Of a stretch of DNA of 12,134 bases, positions 1 through 7,700 are shown one piece after another (position 1 is the first letter of the stretch; the number at the start of each line of letters is the position of its first letter). Below the pieces are notes generated by a model. The model did no database searches. It was not told where the DNA came from and saw nothing but the letters and a program-made list of their open reading frames with translations. A program made the position numbers and the translations under genes. Source of the DNA: DAOTVD01 sp034437075 (GTDB lineage Bacteria; Chloroflexota; Anaerolineae; Aggregatilineales; J027). Location: positions 1-12,134 of the forward strand of contig DAOTVD010000109.1 of the NCBI GenBank assembly GCA_034437075.1. Reading direction: 5' to 3'.

Positions 1-47
1 CCCGCGATAATCAAGCCCAACAGACCCAAGGGAATCAGGGTTTCCAT
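1..47 (-). CDS. Start of a membrane protein downstream of ccmG (partial; possible CcmI-like)
   Basis: Only the first 15 codons lie in the window; the gene continues past the left edge. It begins with ATG at 47 and reads METLIPLGLLGLIIA, a hydrophobic run that looks like an N-terminal membrane anchor. It starts 7 bp after the ccmG stop codon on the same strand, so it is probably the next gene of the cytochrome c maturation operon. In other System I operons the gene after ccmG/ccmH is often ccmI (a TPR-containing apocytochrome chaperone with N-terminal membrane helices), which would fit. The visible part is too short to decide between this and an unrelated membrane protein. No strong Shine-Dalgarno sequence is visible ahead of it, which is compatible with translational coupling. 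Confidence 0.5.
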   Translation of the reverse strand, partial: METLIPLGLLGLIIA

Positions 48-54
48 AGTCGGC

Positions 55-639
55 TTAGGTTTCCAGGGCGGCTTCGATGGCCGCGCGCAAATCGCTTTCG
101 GGCGGCGGCGCAAAGAAGAATGTATGAATATCGCCGTCTCGGTCGATGACGAAGGTTTCCGGCACGCCTTGCGTGCGGTAGGCATCTTCCATTTCGCCGC
201 CGATGTCCATCACATTCGGGTAAGTGATGCCGAATTCATCCATAAAGGCTAGCGCGTTTGTTGCGGTGTCATCCACCGCGATACCCACAAAGACGACGCC
301 CTCGCTTTGATAATCCGCATAGGCACTTTGCAGCATGGGCGCTTCGGCCCGGCAAGGCGGGCACCAACTGCCCCAGAAATTGATCACCACCACATTCCCG
401 CGATGCTCGGCTAGGTCAAATTCGCCCTCCGCGCCGATGAGCGGCAGCGTAAATTCTGGGGCGGGGCCGCCTTCCAGGCCACCACGCGAATTATCATAAA
501 TGGCCCACAAGACGACGCCGATCATTAAGATTGCCGCCGCCAGCACCGTCAGGCCAAAGGGCGTCATTTTGCCCCCGGGCGCGGGTGCTGCCCCGATGGG
601 AGACTCATCGCCATACAGATCAAGCGGTTTTTCGGTCAT
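55..639 (-). CDS. ccmG: Membrane-anchored thiol-disulfide oxidoreductase, CcmG/TlpA/ResA type
   Basis: This 194-residue protein has one membrane helix (about residues 26-47) followed by a thioredoxin-like domain on the outer face of the membrane. The active site WCPPC gives Cys93 and Cys96, preceded by the typical VVVINFWGSWCPPC strand. The cis-proline lies in GVPETFVID (Pro160), which is characteristic of the TlpA/DsbE/ResA group. The family reduces disulfides in apocytochromes c, or in CcmH, so that heme can be attached. The ATG at 639 directly follows the ccmH TAA (640-642) with no gap. A GAGG Shine-Dalgarno sequence lies inside the end of ccmH, so translation is probably coupled. The length is typical, with a slightly long Pro/Gly-rich cytoplasmic N-terminus. 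The operon context favours CcmG over a general TlpA reductase. Confidence 0.9.
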   Translation of the reverse strand: MTEKPLDLYGDESPIGAAPAPGGKMTPFGLTVLAAAILMIGVVLWAIYDNSRGGLEGGPAPEFTLPLIGAEGEFDLAEHRGNVVVINFWGSWCPPCRAEAPMLQSAYADYQSEGVVFVGIAVDDTATNALAFMDEFGITYPNVMDIGGEMEDAYRTQGVPETFVIDRDGDIHTFFFAPPPESDLRAAIEAALET

Positions 640-1167
640 TTAATCATCCTCTAAACGCTTTAGGAAGCGGGTCAAATATACCGGATCAACGTTATCTGGC
701 ACAGGCCGCACATAACCGGGCAGGTCGCCAGCCTGCGCAGCGGCGACCTGCGCGCGCGATTGTTGGTAGGCGCGCAAGCGCCAGACTTGCCACCCCATGC
801 CCAGCCCGATGACAACGATCAACGCGATGGGCAAGCCCAGCGCGACCAGACGCCGCTCGCGATCCACCGGCACGGGAGAGACTTCGTCCCCGTAACGGCG
901 GGTCATTTCTTCTACAATGGCCTGGTCGCTATAGCCTTCGCCCAATAAATTGGCGATTTCTTGGCGCCAGCCCGCGCAGGTGGCCGTGGGGCAATCGCTC
1001 ACGGGGACGCCCTCGCACACGTCGCAATAGATTTCGCTGGATACGCGATAGACATCCTCGCCTTGCACGCCCGGCGGCAGGTCTTCCCCGGCGAACTGGG
1101 CGCGCACGCCCGCGACACTCGCGGCGAGCATCGCCAATAGGCCGCCAATGATCATCAAACGGCGCAT
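640..1167 (-). CDS. ccmH: Cytochrome c maturation protein CcmH
   Basis: This 175-residue protein has a signal/anchor helix (residues 1-23), an extracytoplasmic cysteine domain and a second helix (about 108-127), followed by a short cytoplasmic tail. The redox pair is IYCDVC (Cys48, Cys51), equivalent to the CPVC-type motif of CcmH. It is followed by WRQEIANLLGEGYSDQAIVEEMTRRYGDEV, split here only by position (residues 67-96), which matches the CcmH three-helix bundle. CcmH reduces apocytochrome heme-binding cysteines together with CcmG and CcmF. Two further cysteines (Cys59, Cys64) follow the CxxC. The frame is open upstream to 1389, but that part lies inside ccmF and has no signal-like character. 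The ATG at 1167, 4 bp after the ccmF stop and preceded by an AGGGGA ribosome site, is the likely start. Confidence 0.9.
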   Translation of the reverse strand: MRRLMIIGGLLAMLAASVAGVRAQFAGEDLPPGVQGEDVYRVSSEIYCDVCEGVPVSDCPTATCAGWRQEIANLLGEGYSDQAIVEEMTRRYGDEVSPVPVDRERRLVALGLPIALIVVIGLGMGWQVWRLRAYQQSRAQVAAAQAGDLPGYVRPVPDNVDPVYLTRFLKRLEDD

Positions 1168-1171
1168 GGCG

Positions 1172-3325
1172 TTAATCCCCTGCGGCGGCTTGCGCGCGAT
1201 TGAGGTGCGGCTCTGGCGCGCGGGCCGCCTTACGGCGTTTTTCCGGCTGCGGATAGACCGCGATGACCGTGCCAACGACGAACAAAGCCCCGCCCCACCA
1301 GACCAAAGCAACCAGTGGATTGAGATACACCCGGAAGGTAATCCGGTCGTCTTCCCAAAATGTGATGAGCGCGTAAACGTCATTTTCAACCGTGCTATGC
1401 GTCCCAGCGATGGTCATGGGCATGCTGTCGCCTTCGAAGATGTCGCGCCGAGGGCGTAGCTGGGTCACGTATTCGCCATCCCGCCACAGCGACACATTCG
1501 CGATGAACATATCGCGCCCGTCGATGGCTCGCGCATTGTAGGCTTCGTCGTACTGCACCAGATACGGCCCAATCTCGATGAATTCGCCGGGCGCGAGCGT
1601 GCGCTGGCGGATTTCCTGAAACGCCGTGCTGCCGATAATCCCGATGCCGATAATCACGACGCCAAGATGGATGGTATAGCCGCCGTAGCGGCGACGGTCA
1701 CGCGCAAAAAGCCGCCCGAAAGCCAGCGTGAAGGGTTCGGCGTGGGTTTTGTGCCGCGCCGCCGCCCCCTTATACAGTTCGGTCAGCGTCGCGAATCCCG
1801 CAAAGGCCACCAGCCCAATCGACAAGACGACCAGCGCATCCACGCCCCAAGCCAACAAGCCGATCACGAGAAGCGCGGTCAGAGCCGTAGGCACGCGAAT
1901 AGCGCGCCCCACTCGCGCCGCTGAGGCTTTGCGCCAGGCCGCCAGCGGGGCCACGCCCATCAGCACAAACAAAACACCAAACAGCCAGGGCGTAATCATC
2001 TCGTAGTATTCCGGCCCCAGGTTGATGGTATTGGCCACAAAACCCGCGTCTTGCAACATGCCCGTGATGAGTTCGGCCCAGGTGCCCCAGAAAATGACCA
2101 CCGTCAGCGCTAGAAAAATCCAGTTATTGAACAAAAAGAGGCTCTCGCGGCTGAACAGGCTTTCTATGCGGTGGTCGTTGCGGAAGGCACCTTGCGAGCC
2201 GCGCCACACGAACACGCCCACACAGACGAGCGCCGTGGCGGCCAAAAAGCCGCCCATGGGCAAAGCCAGCGGGCTTTGGGCAAACGTATGGACGCTGCTG
2301 AGTAACCCCGTGCGCGTGGCGACTGTGCCAAAGAGCATCAGGATATACGTCAGGATAATCATGAACATATTCCAGCCCTTTAGCATCCCGCGCCGCTCTT
2401 GGATCATGACGCTATGCAAAAAGGCCGTGCCCGTCAACCAGGGCAACAAGGACGAATTTTCGACCGGGTCCCAACCCCAATAGCCGCCCCAGCCCAGCAC
2501 ATCATAGGCCCAACGCCCGCCCAGGATGATACCAATCGAGAGGAACATCCACGCGATGACGCTCCAACGGCGCGTGGCGCTGATCCACAGATTACTAAAA
2601 TCGCCCTTCAGCAGCGCAGCCATGGCAAACGCAAACGGGATCATGAAGCCCGTAAAGCCGAGATACAACATCGGCGGATGGATAATCATGCCGGGGTGGC
2701 GCAGCAGCGGATTCAGGCCCCGGCCATCCAGGCGCGCGTCCGGCGCGCCTGCAAAAGTTTCATGCTGCGCCGTATGGAAGAATTCGCCGTGTTCCTCAGA
2801 TTGGTACGGATACGCGGGCAAGCTCTCGGAGGGCGCGACTAGCGCAATCTCGATATTGCCATCCGGCAACGACCAGTAACGCGCGAAGGGGTTTTCGTAA
2901 AAATTGTTCAGCACCAGAAAAAACGTCAGCGTGACGCCCGAGACAACCATCATCCAGGGCATCAGGTGGCGCTCGGTGCGCCAGTTCAGCCACAGCGCCG
3001 CCACGGTGAAGCCACTGAGCATAAACGACCACAAAATCAACGAGCCGGATTGCCCGCCCCATAAAGCCGTGATTTTCAGCAGCAAGGGCTGTGCGTCTTT
3101 GCTGACGTTGTTCACATACGCGATGTGATAGTGCCCGCTGACTTGCGCGACGATGAGCAAAATGGCCACCAAGCCCAGCAAGGGCAGGGTTAGGACGAAT
3201 GCATTACGCGCGCTGCGCAACAAGCGTTCATCGGGGCGGCGGGTGCTCCACAAGGCGAGGCCCGTCCCGGCCACGGAAGCCAAAAACGCCAGAAAAAGCG
3301 CGATAATTCCAATATCGGCCAGCAT
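1172..3325 (-). CDS. ccmF: Cytochrome c heme lyase subunit CcmF
   Basis: This is a large polytopic membrane protein of 717 residues; CcmF is usually about 630-660. It is the heme-handling core of the System I holocytochrome c synthetase, taking heme from CcmE. The tryptophan-rich WWD signature is present as WGGYWGWDPVENSS (residues 279-292). The other family landmarks are WGGQSGSLILW (89-99), IIHPPMLYLGF (His216), AFLHS (His304), SSVHTFAQSPL (His346) and GYTIHLGVV (His553). These four histidines match the two external heme-binding and two membrane histidines known in E. coli CcmF. An extra stretch of about 45 residues (roughly 150-200, rich in Glu and His) precedes GRGLNPLLRHPG. The C-terminal external domain (about 575-665) and last helix (about 668-690) are present. 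The start is 6 bp after the ccmE stop. Confidence 0.95.
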   Translation of the reverse strand: MLADIGIIALFLAFLASVAGTGLALWSTRRPDERLLRSARNAFVLTLPLLGLVAILLIVAQVSGHYHIAYVNNVSKDAQPLLLKITALWGGQSGSLILWSFMLSGFTVAALWLNWRTERHLMPWMMVVSGVTLTFFLVLNNFYENPFARYWSLPDGNIEIALVAPSESLPAYPYQSEEHGEFFHTAQHETFAGAPDARLDGRGLNPLLRHPGMIIHPPMLYLGFTGFMIPFAFAMAALLKGDFSNLWISATRRWSVIAWMFLSIGIILGGRWAYDVLGWGGYWGWDPVENSSLLPWLTGTAFLHSVMIQERRGMLKGWNMFMIILTYILMLFGTVATRTGLLSSVHTFAQSPLALPMGGFLAATALVCVGVFVWRGSQGAFRNDHRIESLFSRESLFLFNNWIFLALTVVIFWGTWAELITGMLQDAGFVANTINLGPEYYEMITPWLFGVLFVLMGVAPLAAWRKASAARVGRAIRVPTALTALLVIGLLAWGVDALVVLSIGLVAFAGFATLTELYKGAAARHKTHAEPFTLAFGRLFARDRRRYGGYTIHLGVVIIGIGIIGSTAFQEIRQRTLAPGEFIEIGPYLVQYDEAYNARAIDGRDMFIANVSLWRDGEYVTQLRPRRDIFEGDSMPMTIAGTHSTVENDVYALITFWEDDRITFRVYLNPLVALVWWGGALFVVGTVIAVYPQPEKRRKAARAPEPHLNRAQAAAGD

Positions 3326-3331
3326 GGGCGT

Positions 3332-3877
3332 TTATCCCTGCTCCGCGATTTGGTTGGGGGCTTCTTCTTCGTAGCGCGTGGGGCATTTCAGCATCAGGTT
3401 CGTCCCCGTGAAGCTGCCGTCGTCGTTCAGGTAGCCTTCCACGATAGCTTGCACATGCGGCTGGTAGAGCAAGTCGGGGATTTCGGCCTGTTCGATGGTC
3501 ACGGTCATGCGCGCCGCGCTGGGGTCATCTTTCGCATTGATGAGCACATTTTCCAGGCCGCCTTGCGCGCGGATTTCGTCCGCATCGCCTGGAATATTGA
3601 TGATCGTGAACTGTAATTGCTGGGTGTCGGGGTCGAAGACGACCGAATCGCCATCCACAGCGCCCGCCACGCGCACATCCTGCCCGATGCGCTCGGGGTC
3701 GTTCACCAGTTCGGCGACGGTAATATAATAGCGTGCGGTGGCCATGCCGCTGACCACCATATAGCCCACCGCCGCCAGCAAAACGAGGCCAATTACCAGA
3801 TATTTGCCCCGCGCGGCCAGGTAGGTCTGCCAGGCGCGCGCGTTCTCTGGGTTTTTTTCCCAGGTGGTGTGTGTCAT
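3332..3877 (-). CDS. ccmE: Heme chaperone CcmE, cysteine (CxxxY) variant
   Basis: This 181-residue protein has a cytoplasmic N-terminus, one membrane helix (about residues 26-45) and an extracytoplasmic OB-fold beta domain. Family features are ARYYITVAEL, VRVAGAVDGDSVVFD, TIEQAEIPDLLYQPHVQAIVEG and GYLNDDGSFTGTNLMLKCPTRYE. CcmE binds heme covalently and hands it to CcmF. In classical proteins the heme ligand is a histidine in HxxxY near the end. Here the same position is cysteine: Cys165-Pro-Thr-Arg-Tyr169. This CxxxY form is known from archaea and some bacteria (a variant System I). The Tyr is retained. The start ATG at 3877 has a GAGG ribosome site about 8 bp upstream. ccmF follows 6 bp downstream. 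The assignment is secure; the mode of heme attachment is inferred from the motif. Confidence 0.92.
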   Translation of the reverse strand: MTHTTWEKNPENARAWQTYLAARGKYLVIGLVLLAAVGYMVVSGMATARYYITVAELVNDPERIGQDVRVAGAVDGDSVVFDPDTQQLQFTIINIPGDADEIRAQGGLENVLINAKDDPSAARMTVTIEQAEIPDLLYQPHVQAIVEGYLNDDGSFTGTNLMLKCPTRYEEEAPNQIAEQG

Positions 3878-3941
3878 ATAGCAATCCTCAATCTACCAAT
3901 ATCTCAGGGACAATACCGTTATGGATGCACCCTGGTCTGCG

Positions 3942-4184
3942 TTAAGTATTCGCATCCTCTGTGGTGCGTGTCGAGTACGCCAAGCCGACCAATCCAATCG
4001 CGGCCAGCCCGATCATGATGATGACAGCCCCTGGCCCGCGTGGGCTGATCACTTCGCTTTCGTCGCCGTGCGTTTCGGCGGCGTGGTCATCCTCGGCGGC
4101 ACTGACGGTATAAACAGGCGCGAACCACAGCGCGCCCAACAGGCAAATCGTCACAAGCAAGAAACCGATATGTATTTTTTTCAC
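3942..4184 (-). CDS. Small membrane protein at the head of the ccm operon (CcmD position, unidentified)
   Basis: I do not recognise this 80-residue protein. Its start is set by a strong AGGAGG ribosome site 9 bp upstream of GTG at 4184; an in-frame upstream ATG at 4217 has no such site and would place the leader inside the promoter region. The protein begins KKIHIGFLLVTICLLGALWF, a likely signal peptide or first helix ending near VSAA. A short acidic and His-containing segment follows (EDDHAAETHGDE, about residues 31-42). A C-terminal helix comes next (about residues 52-70, PGAVIIMIGLAAIGLVGLA) and a polar tail. It lies 64 bp upstream of ccmE on the same strand, where CcmD is found in many operons. 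CcmD is usually one helix and shorter, so equivalence is only a possibility. Confidence 0.7.
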   Translation of the reverse strand: MKKIHIGFLLVTICLLGALWFAPVYTVSAAEDDHAAETHGDESEVISPRGPGAVIIMIGLAAIGLVGLAYSTRTTEDANT

Positions 4185-4215
4185 GTTGAAAATCCTCCTG
4201 AACCCAATCAGGCCC

Positions 4216-4221
4216 ATTATA
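4216..4221 (-). promoter_or_regulatory. -10 box of the ccm operon promoter
   Basis: A perfect TATAAT on the minus strand lies 32 bp upstream of the GTG of the small first gene, giving a predicted leader of about 25 bases that contains the AGGAGG ribosome site. The -35 element at 17-bp spacing (TGTAGC, 4239-4244) is poor, so the promoter may need an activator or rely mainly on the -10. Confidence 0.5.
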
Positions 4222-4306
4222 GCGAAACTCGCCCCGAAGCTACAGGATAGTTGGCGCTAATGTGCGCCCTGGGGACACATCCCCTACCCTTGAAAAAGAA
4301 TTGATG

Positions 4307-4312
4307 TATAAT
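4307..4312 (+). promoter_or_regulatory. -10 box of the response regulator 1 promoter
   Basis: A perfect TATAAT in an AT-rich patch lies 62 bp upstream of the ATG at 4375. No good -35 hexamer is found at 16-18 bp; the nearby TTGAAA (4290-4295) is only 11 bp away. Transcription would start near 4319, at the left arm of the 7-bp inverted repeat. Confidence 0.45.
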
Positions 4313-4318
4313 GAATAG

Positions 4319-4345
4319 ACCCGAACGTTAAGATACTATTCGGGT
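4319..4345 (+). repeat. Inverted repeat ACCCGAA / TTCGGGT in the response regulator 1 leader
   Basis: Two perfect 7-bp arms (4319-4325 and 4339-4345) are separated by 13 bases. The left arm coincides with the predicted transcription start. It could be a dimeric repressor site or a leader hairpin in the mRNA. It is too far from a T-run to be a terminator. Confidence 0.45.
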
Positions 4346-4374
4346 ACGGTTAACAAGTGGTTAGGATCAGTCGG

Positions 4375-4770
4375 ATGACCTCGGATAAACCTAAAGTCCT
4401 TGTGGTCGATGATTTAGAAGATATGCGGATGATCTTGCGCTTGACGTTAGAGCGTAGTGGGTGGCGTATTTTCGAGGCCGAAGACGGCCAAGATGCGATT
4501 GATATGGCCTTGGAGATTCATCCTGATGTGATCGTCATGGATTTTGATATGCCCATGCTGGATGGCTTGCAAACCTGCCAGCAGATAAAAGACATGCCGG
4601 CCCTCGCGCAGACGCCAATCATCATTTATACCGGAACTTACGCTAACCATATCCGCGCGGCGGCTTACGATGCCGGGGCGTATGACTTTCTCACCAAACC
4701 CATTTTGCCCGCCGAACTCCGCGAGAAAGTCCACCAGGCTTACCAACAGCACGCCATCGCCCCGCGCTAA
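4375..4770 (+). CDS. Stand-alone receiver-domain response regulator (1)
   Basis: This 131-residue protein consists only of a CheY-like receiver domain. The acidic pair is Asp12-Asp13 (VLVVDD), the phosphoacceptor is Asp56 (VIVMDFDMPMLDG), the switch threonine is Thr86 (IIIYTGT) and the conserved lysine is Lys108 (FLTKPI). All residues needed for phosphorylation are present, and there is no output domain. It should act by protein-protein contact with a partner once phosphorylated by a histidine kinase encoded elsewhere. The ATG at 4375 was chosen because AGGA at 4363-4366 is well spaced; a GTG at 4357 would add six residues with no better signal. The gene is divergent from the ccm operon, and its stop codon lies 2 bp from that of the convergent PBP gene. 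Confidence 0.9.
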   Translation: MTSDKPKVLVVDDLEDMRMILRLTLERSGWRIFEAEDGQDAIDMALEIHPDVIVMDFDMPMLDGLQTCQQIKDMPALAQTPIIIYTGTYANHIRAAAYDAGAYDFLTKPILPAELREKVHQAYQQHAIAPR

Positions 4771-4778
4771 ACCTAGCG
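4765..4778. terminator. Short inverted repeat spanning two convergent stop codons
   Basis: CGCTA at 4765-4769 and TAGCG at 4774-4778 form a 5-bp stem with a 4-base loop that contains parts of both stop codons. It is the only hairpin between these convergent genes, and no T-run follows in either direction. It is at best a weak bidirectional terminator and may be chance. Confidence 0.2.
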
Positions 4779-7700
4779 TAGATTGATGGTGACGCGGTTG
4801 CTGGCTGTTTCGTTGCCGGCTTGGTCTATGGCCACCGCCCAAAATGTGCGCGGGCCATCGTCGTCAATCGTCCAGGTGTAGGTGTAAGGGAATGCGTCGC
4901 TGCTGCCCAGCAGAACGCCCGCCACATCGCCGGGGGCGGTGTTTGGATTATCGCGGTCGTTGGCATAGAATTCGACCCGATCAATATTGCCCAGATCGAA
5001 GACTTCGCTTTCGAGCACCACGATGACATCGTCTTGAGCGCTCAAGGTCGCGGCCTCTTGGGGTGCCGTCAGCCGGATTTCAGGCGGTGTATTGTCCACG
5101 GTTACGCGCGTAGAGGCCGACTCCACGCTATTGTCCGCGCGGATGACCTGTAAGCGCAGGGTATACACACCATCTTCTAGGGGGCGGGTGTCCCATTCGC
5201 CCAACAATTGGTTAAAATCTGCCACATCCCCATTTGGCCCAATCTGCACAAAGCTAGAGGGCTCGTTACCTGGGCCAAACCCCACCTGAAAATAGCTCAA
5301 ATCATCCACGTTCGTGTTGCCATAAATCTCGATGACCCCGCTGATTTGGTCGGGAAAGCGCGGCGACACCAGCGCGACTGGGCTAAACTGCGAGTCGGTC
5401 AGCACCACGCCTTCATCTTCGGGCGGCAATAGATCGGGCGCGTTGGCTGCGGCCCAGGGTTGCATCTCGGGTGGAAAGTCAAAAAAGACGTTCTCTTGCA
5501 CGCATTGGGGCGGGGTTGTTTCGTTGGCTCGGCTATTGTTGCAAGTATCCACCGCCAACCGATACCACATATCGTCCGCACGTTGGGGGCGGTAATCCAC
5601 GCCATTGACCGTATCGACGTAGAATATTTCGCGCGGCACCTGCGGGCAATCGCCCGTGGGCAATAAGCCCGACCACAAACACACGGTTTGTTCGACCACC
5701 GTGCCGGGGCGTGTCCAGGCGATGGGTGGCACGGCGTCGCGCGTGTGCAGATATTCCATAATCGCGTGCCAGATGGGCGCCGCGCCAGTGATGCCGGTCA
5801 CATCCGTCATAGAACGGTTATCATTGTTGCCGACCCAGACGCCGGTGGTGTACTGCGGCGTATAGCCAATTGTCCAGCTATCGCGGTTATCATCCGTGGT
5901 GCCCGTTTTGGCGGCGGCGGGGCGGGCCAGTTCCAGCGGATTATCCGACGCGAATTGCTCTAAGCGAGCTTCTTCATCGGCCAAAATATCCGTCATAATG
6001 TACGCCATGCCCGAGGGCATAATCAGGCGGCGGTCAAACGTGCCGCGCTGTTCGGAGAACTCCCACAAAATGTCGCCCTCCGACGTTTCAATACGCAAAA
6101 TCGTCGTGGGGTCGAGTTGCCGGAAGCCCTGCCGCGCGCGGCTGGTATGCACCGGAACGCCCACGCCATAGCCCAGCGTATTCATGACGTTGTACGTATA
6201 GGTCATGTCCAGCAAGGTGACCTCGCCCGCGCCCAGGGCTAGCGACAACCCGTATTCACTCAGGTTTTCGTTCAGCGAATTAATCCCCATGCGGTGCGCC
6301 GTGCGGATGACTGGGCTCAGCCCGACCCAGTTGAGCACTTGCACCACGGGCACATTATACGAGTTCGCCAGGGCATCCCGCACGCTCACCGGGCCATGAA
6401 ATTGACGGTCGAAATTCTGCGGCACGTAAGGTTGGCCGCTATTGTTGAATTCGGTTTCGACATCGTTGAGCATCGTGGCCGGGGTCACGATATTGCTAGT
6501 GTCAATGGGGGTCAAGAACGCGGTTAGGTAGACCACAGGCTTAAACACGGAACCCGGTTGGCGTTCGGCGGTGGCGACGTTGAAATTGCCATCAATGCCC
6601 TCGTTCCAATAATCGACACTGCCCAACATGGCCATGATTTCGCCCGTTTCAGCGCGCAGCACGACCCCCGCCGCGTTGGTCACATGCCGCTCGGCCCCGA
6701 GCATATCATCCGGCAGAGGGGGCAAAGCGTCAGCGGCGCGGCAGGCTTGGCCATCCCGCGCATTATGGACAAAGCTCGGTTCGGCACCATCCAGGCGCGT
6801 GACGTGTGTGCGCGCGGCGCATTCCATCTGGTCTTGTAAATCGACATCCAGGGTCGTGTAGATGCGCAGCCCCCCCTGCGAGACCAAAAAGCTGCCATCG
6901 CGCCCTTGTTCATTGAGCAGGCGTTCGGCCTCGGCGCGCGCATACAGCGAAAAATGGGGCGCGATGAGTTCGAAACGGCTGCCAAAAGGCCGGATGATGA
7001 TCTGTTCGGCTAGCGCGGCGTCGGCTTCGGCCTGCGAGATATAGCCTTCGTTCACCATTTCGCGCAGCACAACAGCCTGGCGGGTACGCGCGTTTTCAGG
7101 ATTATCAATGGGGTTTTGGGCTGGGAACTGCGGAATCGCGACCAGCAGCGCCGCTTCGGCCAGGGTCAGTTCGCGCGCCGATTTATCAAAGTACACCCGC
7201 GCGGCGGCTTCGATGCCATATGCCAGATTGCCGTAGAAATTAGTATTCAGATACCATTCCATGATCTGGTCTTTGCTGTACAAGCGCGAGATTTCGCTAG
7301 CCAAGATCAATTCGCGAATCTTGCGATCTACGCTCAGGGCGCCCCGCTCTTCTTCGGGGATTAACACATTTTTGACCAATTGCTGGGTGATGGTGCTGCC
7401 ACCTTGGACGGTGCCCCCGGTCAGGTTTGTCCACATCGCACGCGCGATCCCGCGTACATCAAAACCGGGATTTTCGTAGAAGCTGGCGTCTTCAAGGGCC
7501 ACGGTCGCCTGGGCGATATAGGGCGGTAAATCCTCGATGGCGACCTGTTGGCGGTCGCCTTCGGTGGGCGGCATCACCTCATAGATAATTGTCTCCCCCG
7601 TGCGATCATACATCACCGTGGTTTGGGAAGATTGTTCTTGGGCGCGGGCGATGCTGGCCGGGGGCGGCAGTTCGTTCGCGTAGTAAAGATAGATACCCAC

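Larger units (their letters stand above)
4185..4374. promoter_or_regulatory. Divergent intergenic region between the ccm operon and response regulator 1
   Basis: This 190-bp stretch without genes separates two divergent units. It holds a -10 box for each direction (separate entries), a GGCGC/GCGCC inverted repeat at 4253-4268 with a 6-base loop lying between the two -10 boxes, and an ACCCGAA/TTCGGGT inverted repeat at 4319-4345 at the predicted transcription start of the response regulator. The repeats could be operators or 5' leader hairpins. No small ORF with a ribosome site is seen. Confidence 0.5.

Noticed and set aside
1168..1389. In-frame upstream extension of ccmH by 74 residues
   Set aside because: It lies wholly inside the ccmF coding region, is Arg/Ser-rich without signal-peptide character, and the ATG at 1167 has a good ribosome site.
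2022..2842. Long open frames on the plus strand opposite ccmF
   Set aside because: They are antisense shadows of a gene with clear family motifs, have Arg/Pro/Ala-rich composition, and show no ribosome sites or recognisable domains.
3905..3934. CAGGG/CCCTG inverted repeat between the small gene and ccmE
   Set aside because: The stem is 5 bp with a 20-base loop and no T-run; too weak to call a terminator or attenuator.
4290..4312. TTGAAA paired with TATAAT as a full sigma-70 promoter
   Set aside because: The spacing is only 11 bp, far from the 16-18 bp needed, so only the -10 box is called.
6205..7364. Several 60-95 residue frames on the plus strand opposite the PBP gene
   Set aside because: High-G+C shadow frames of a gene whose catalytic motifs are all on the minus strand.
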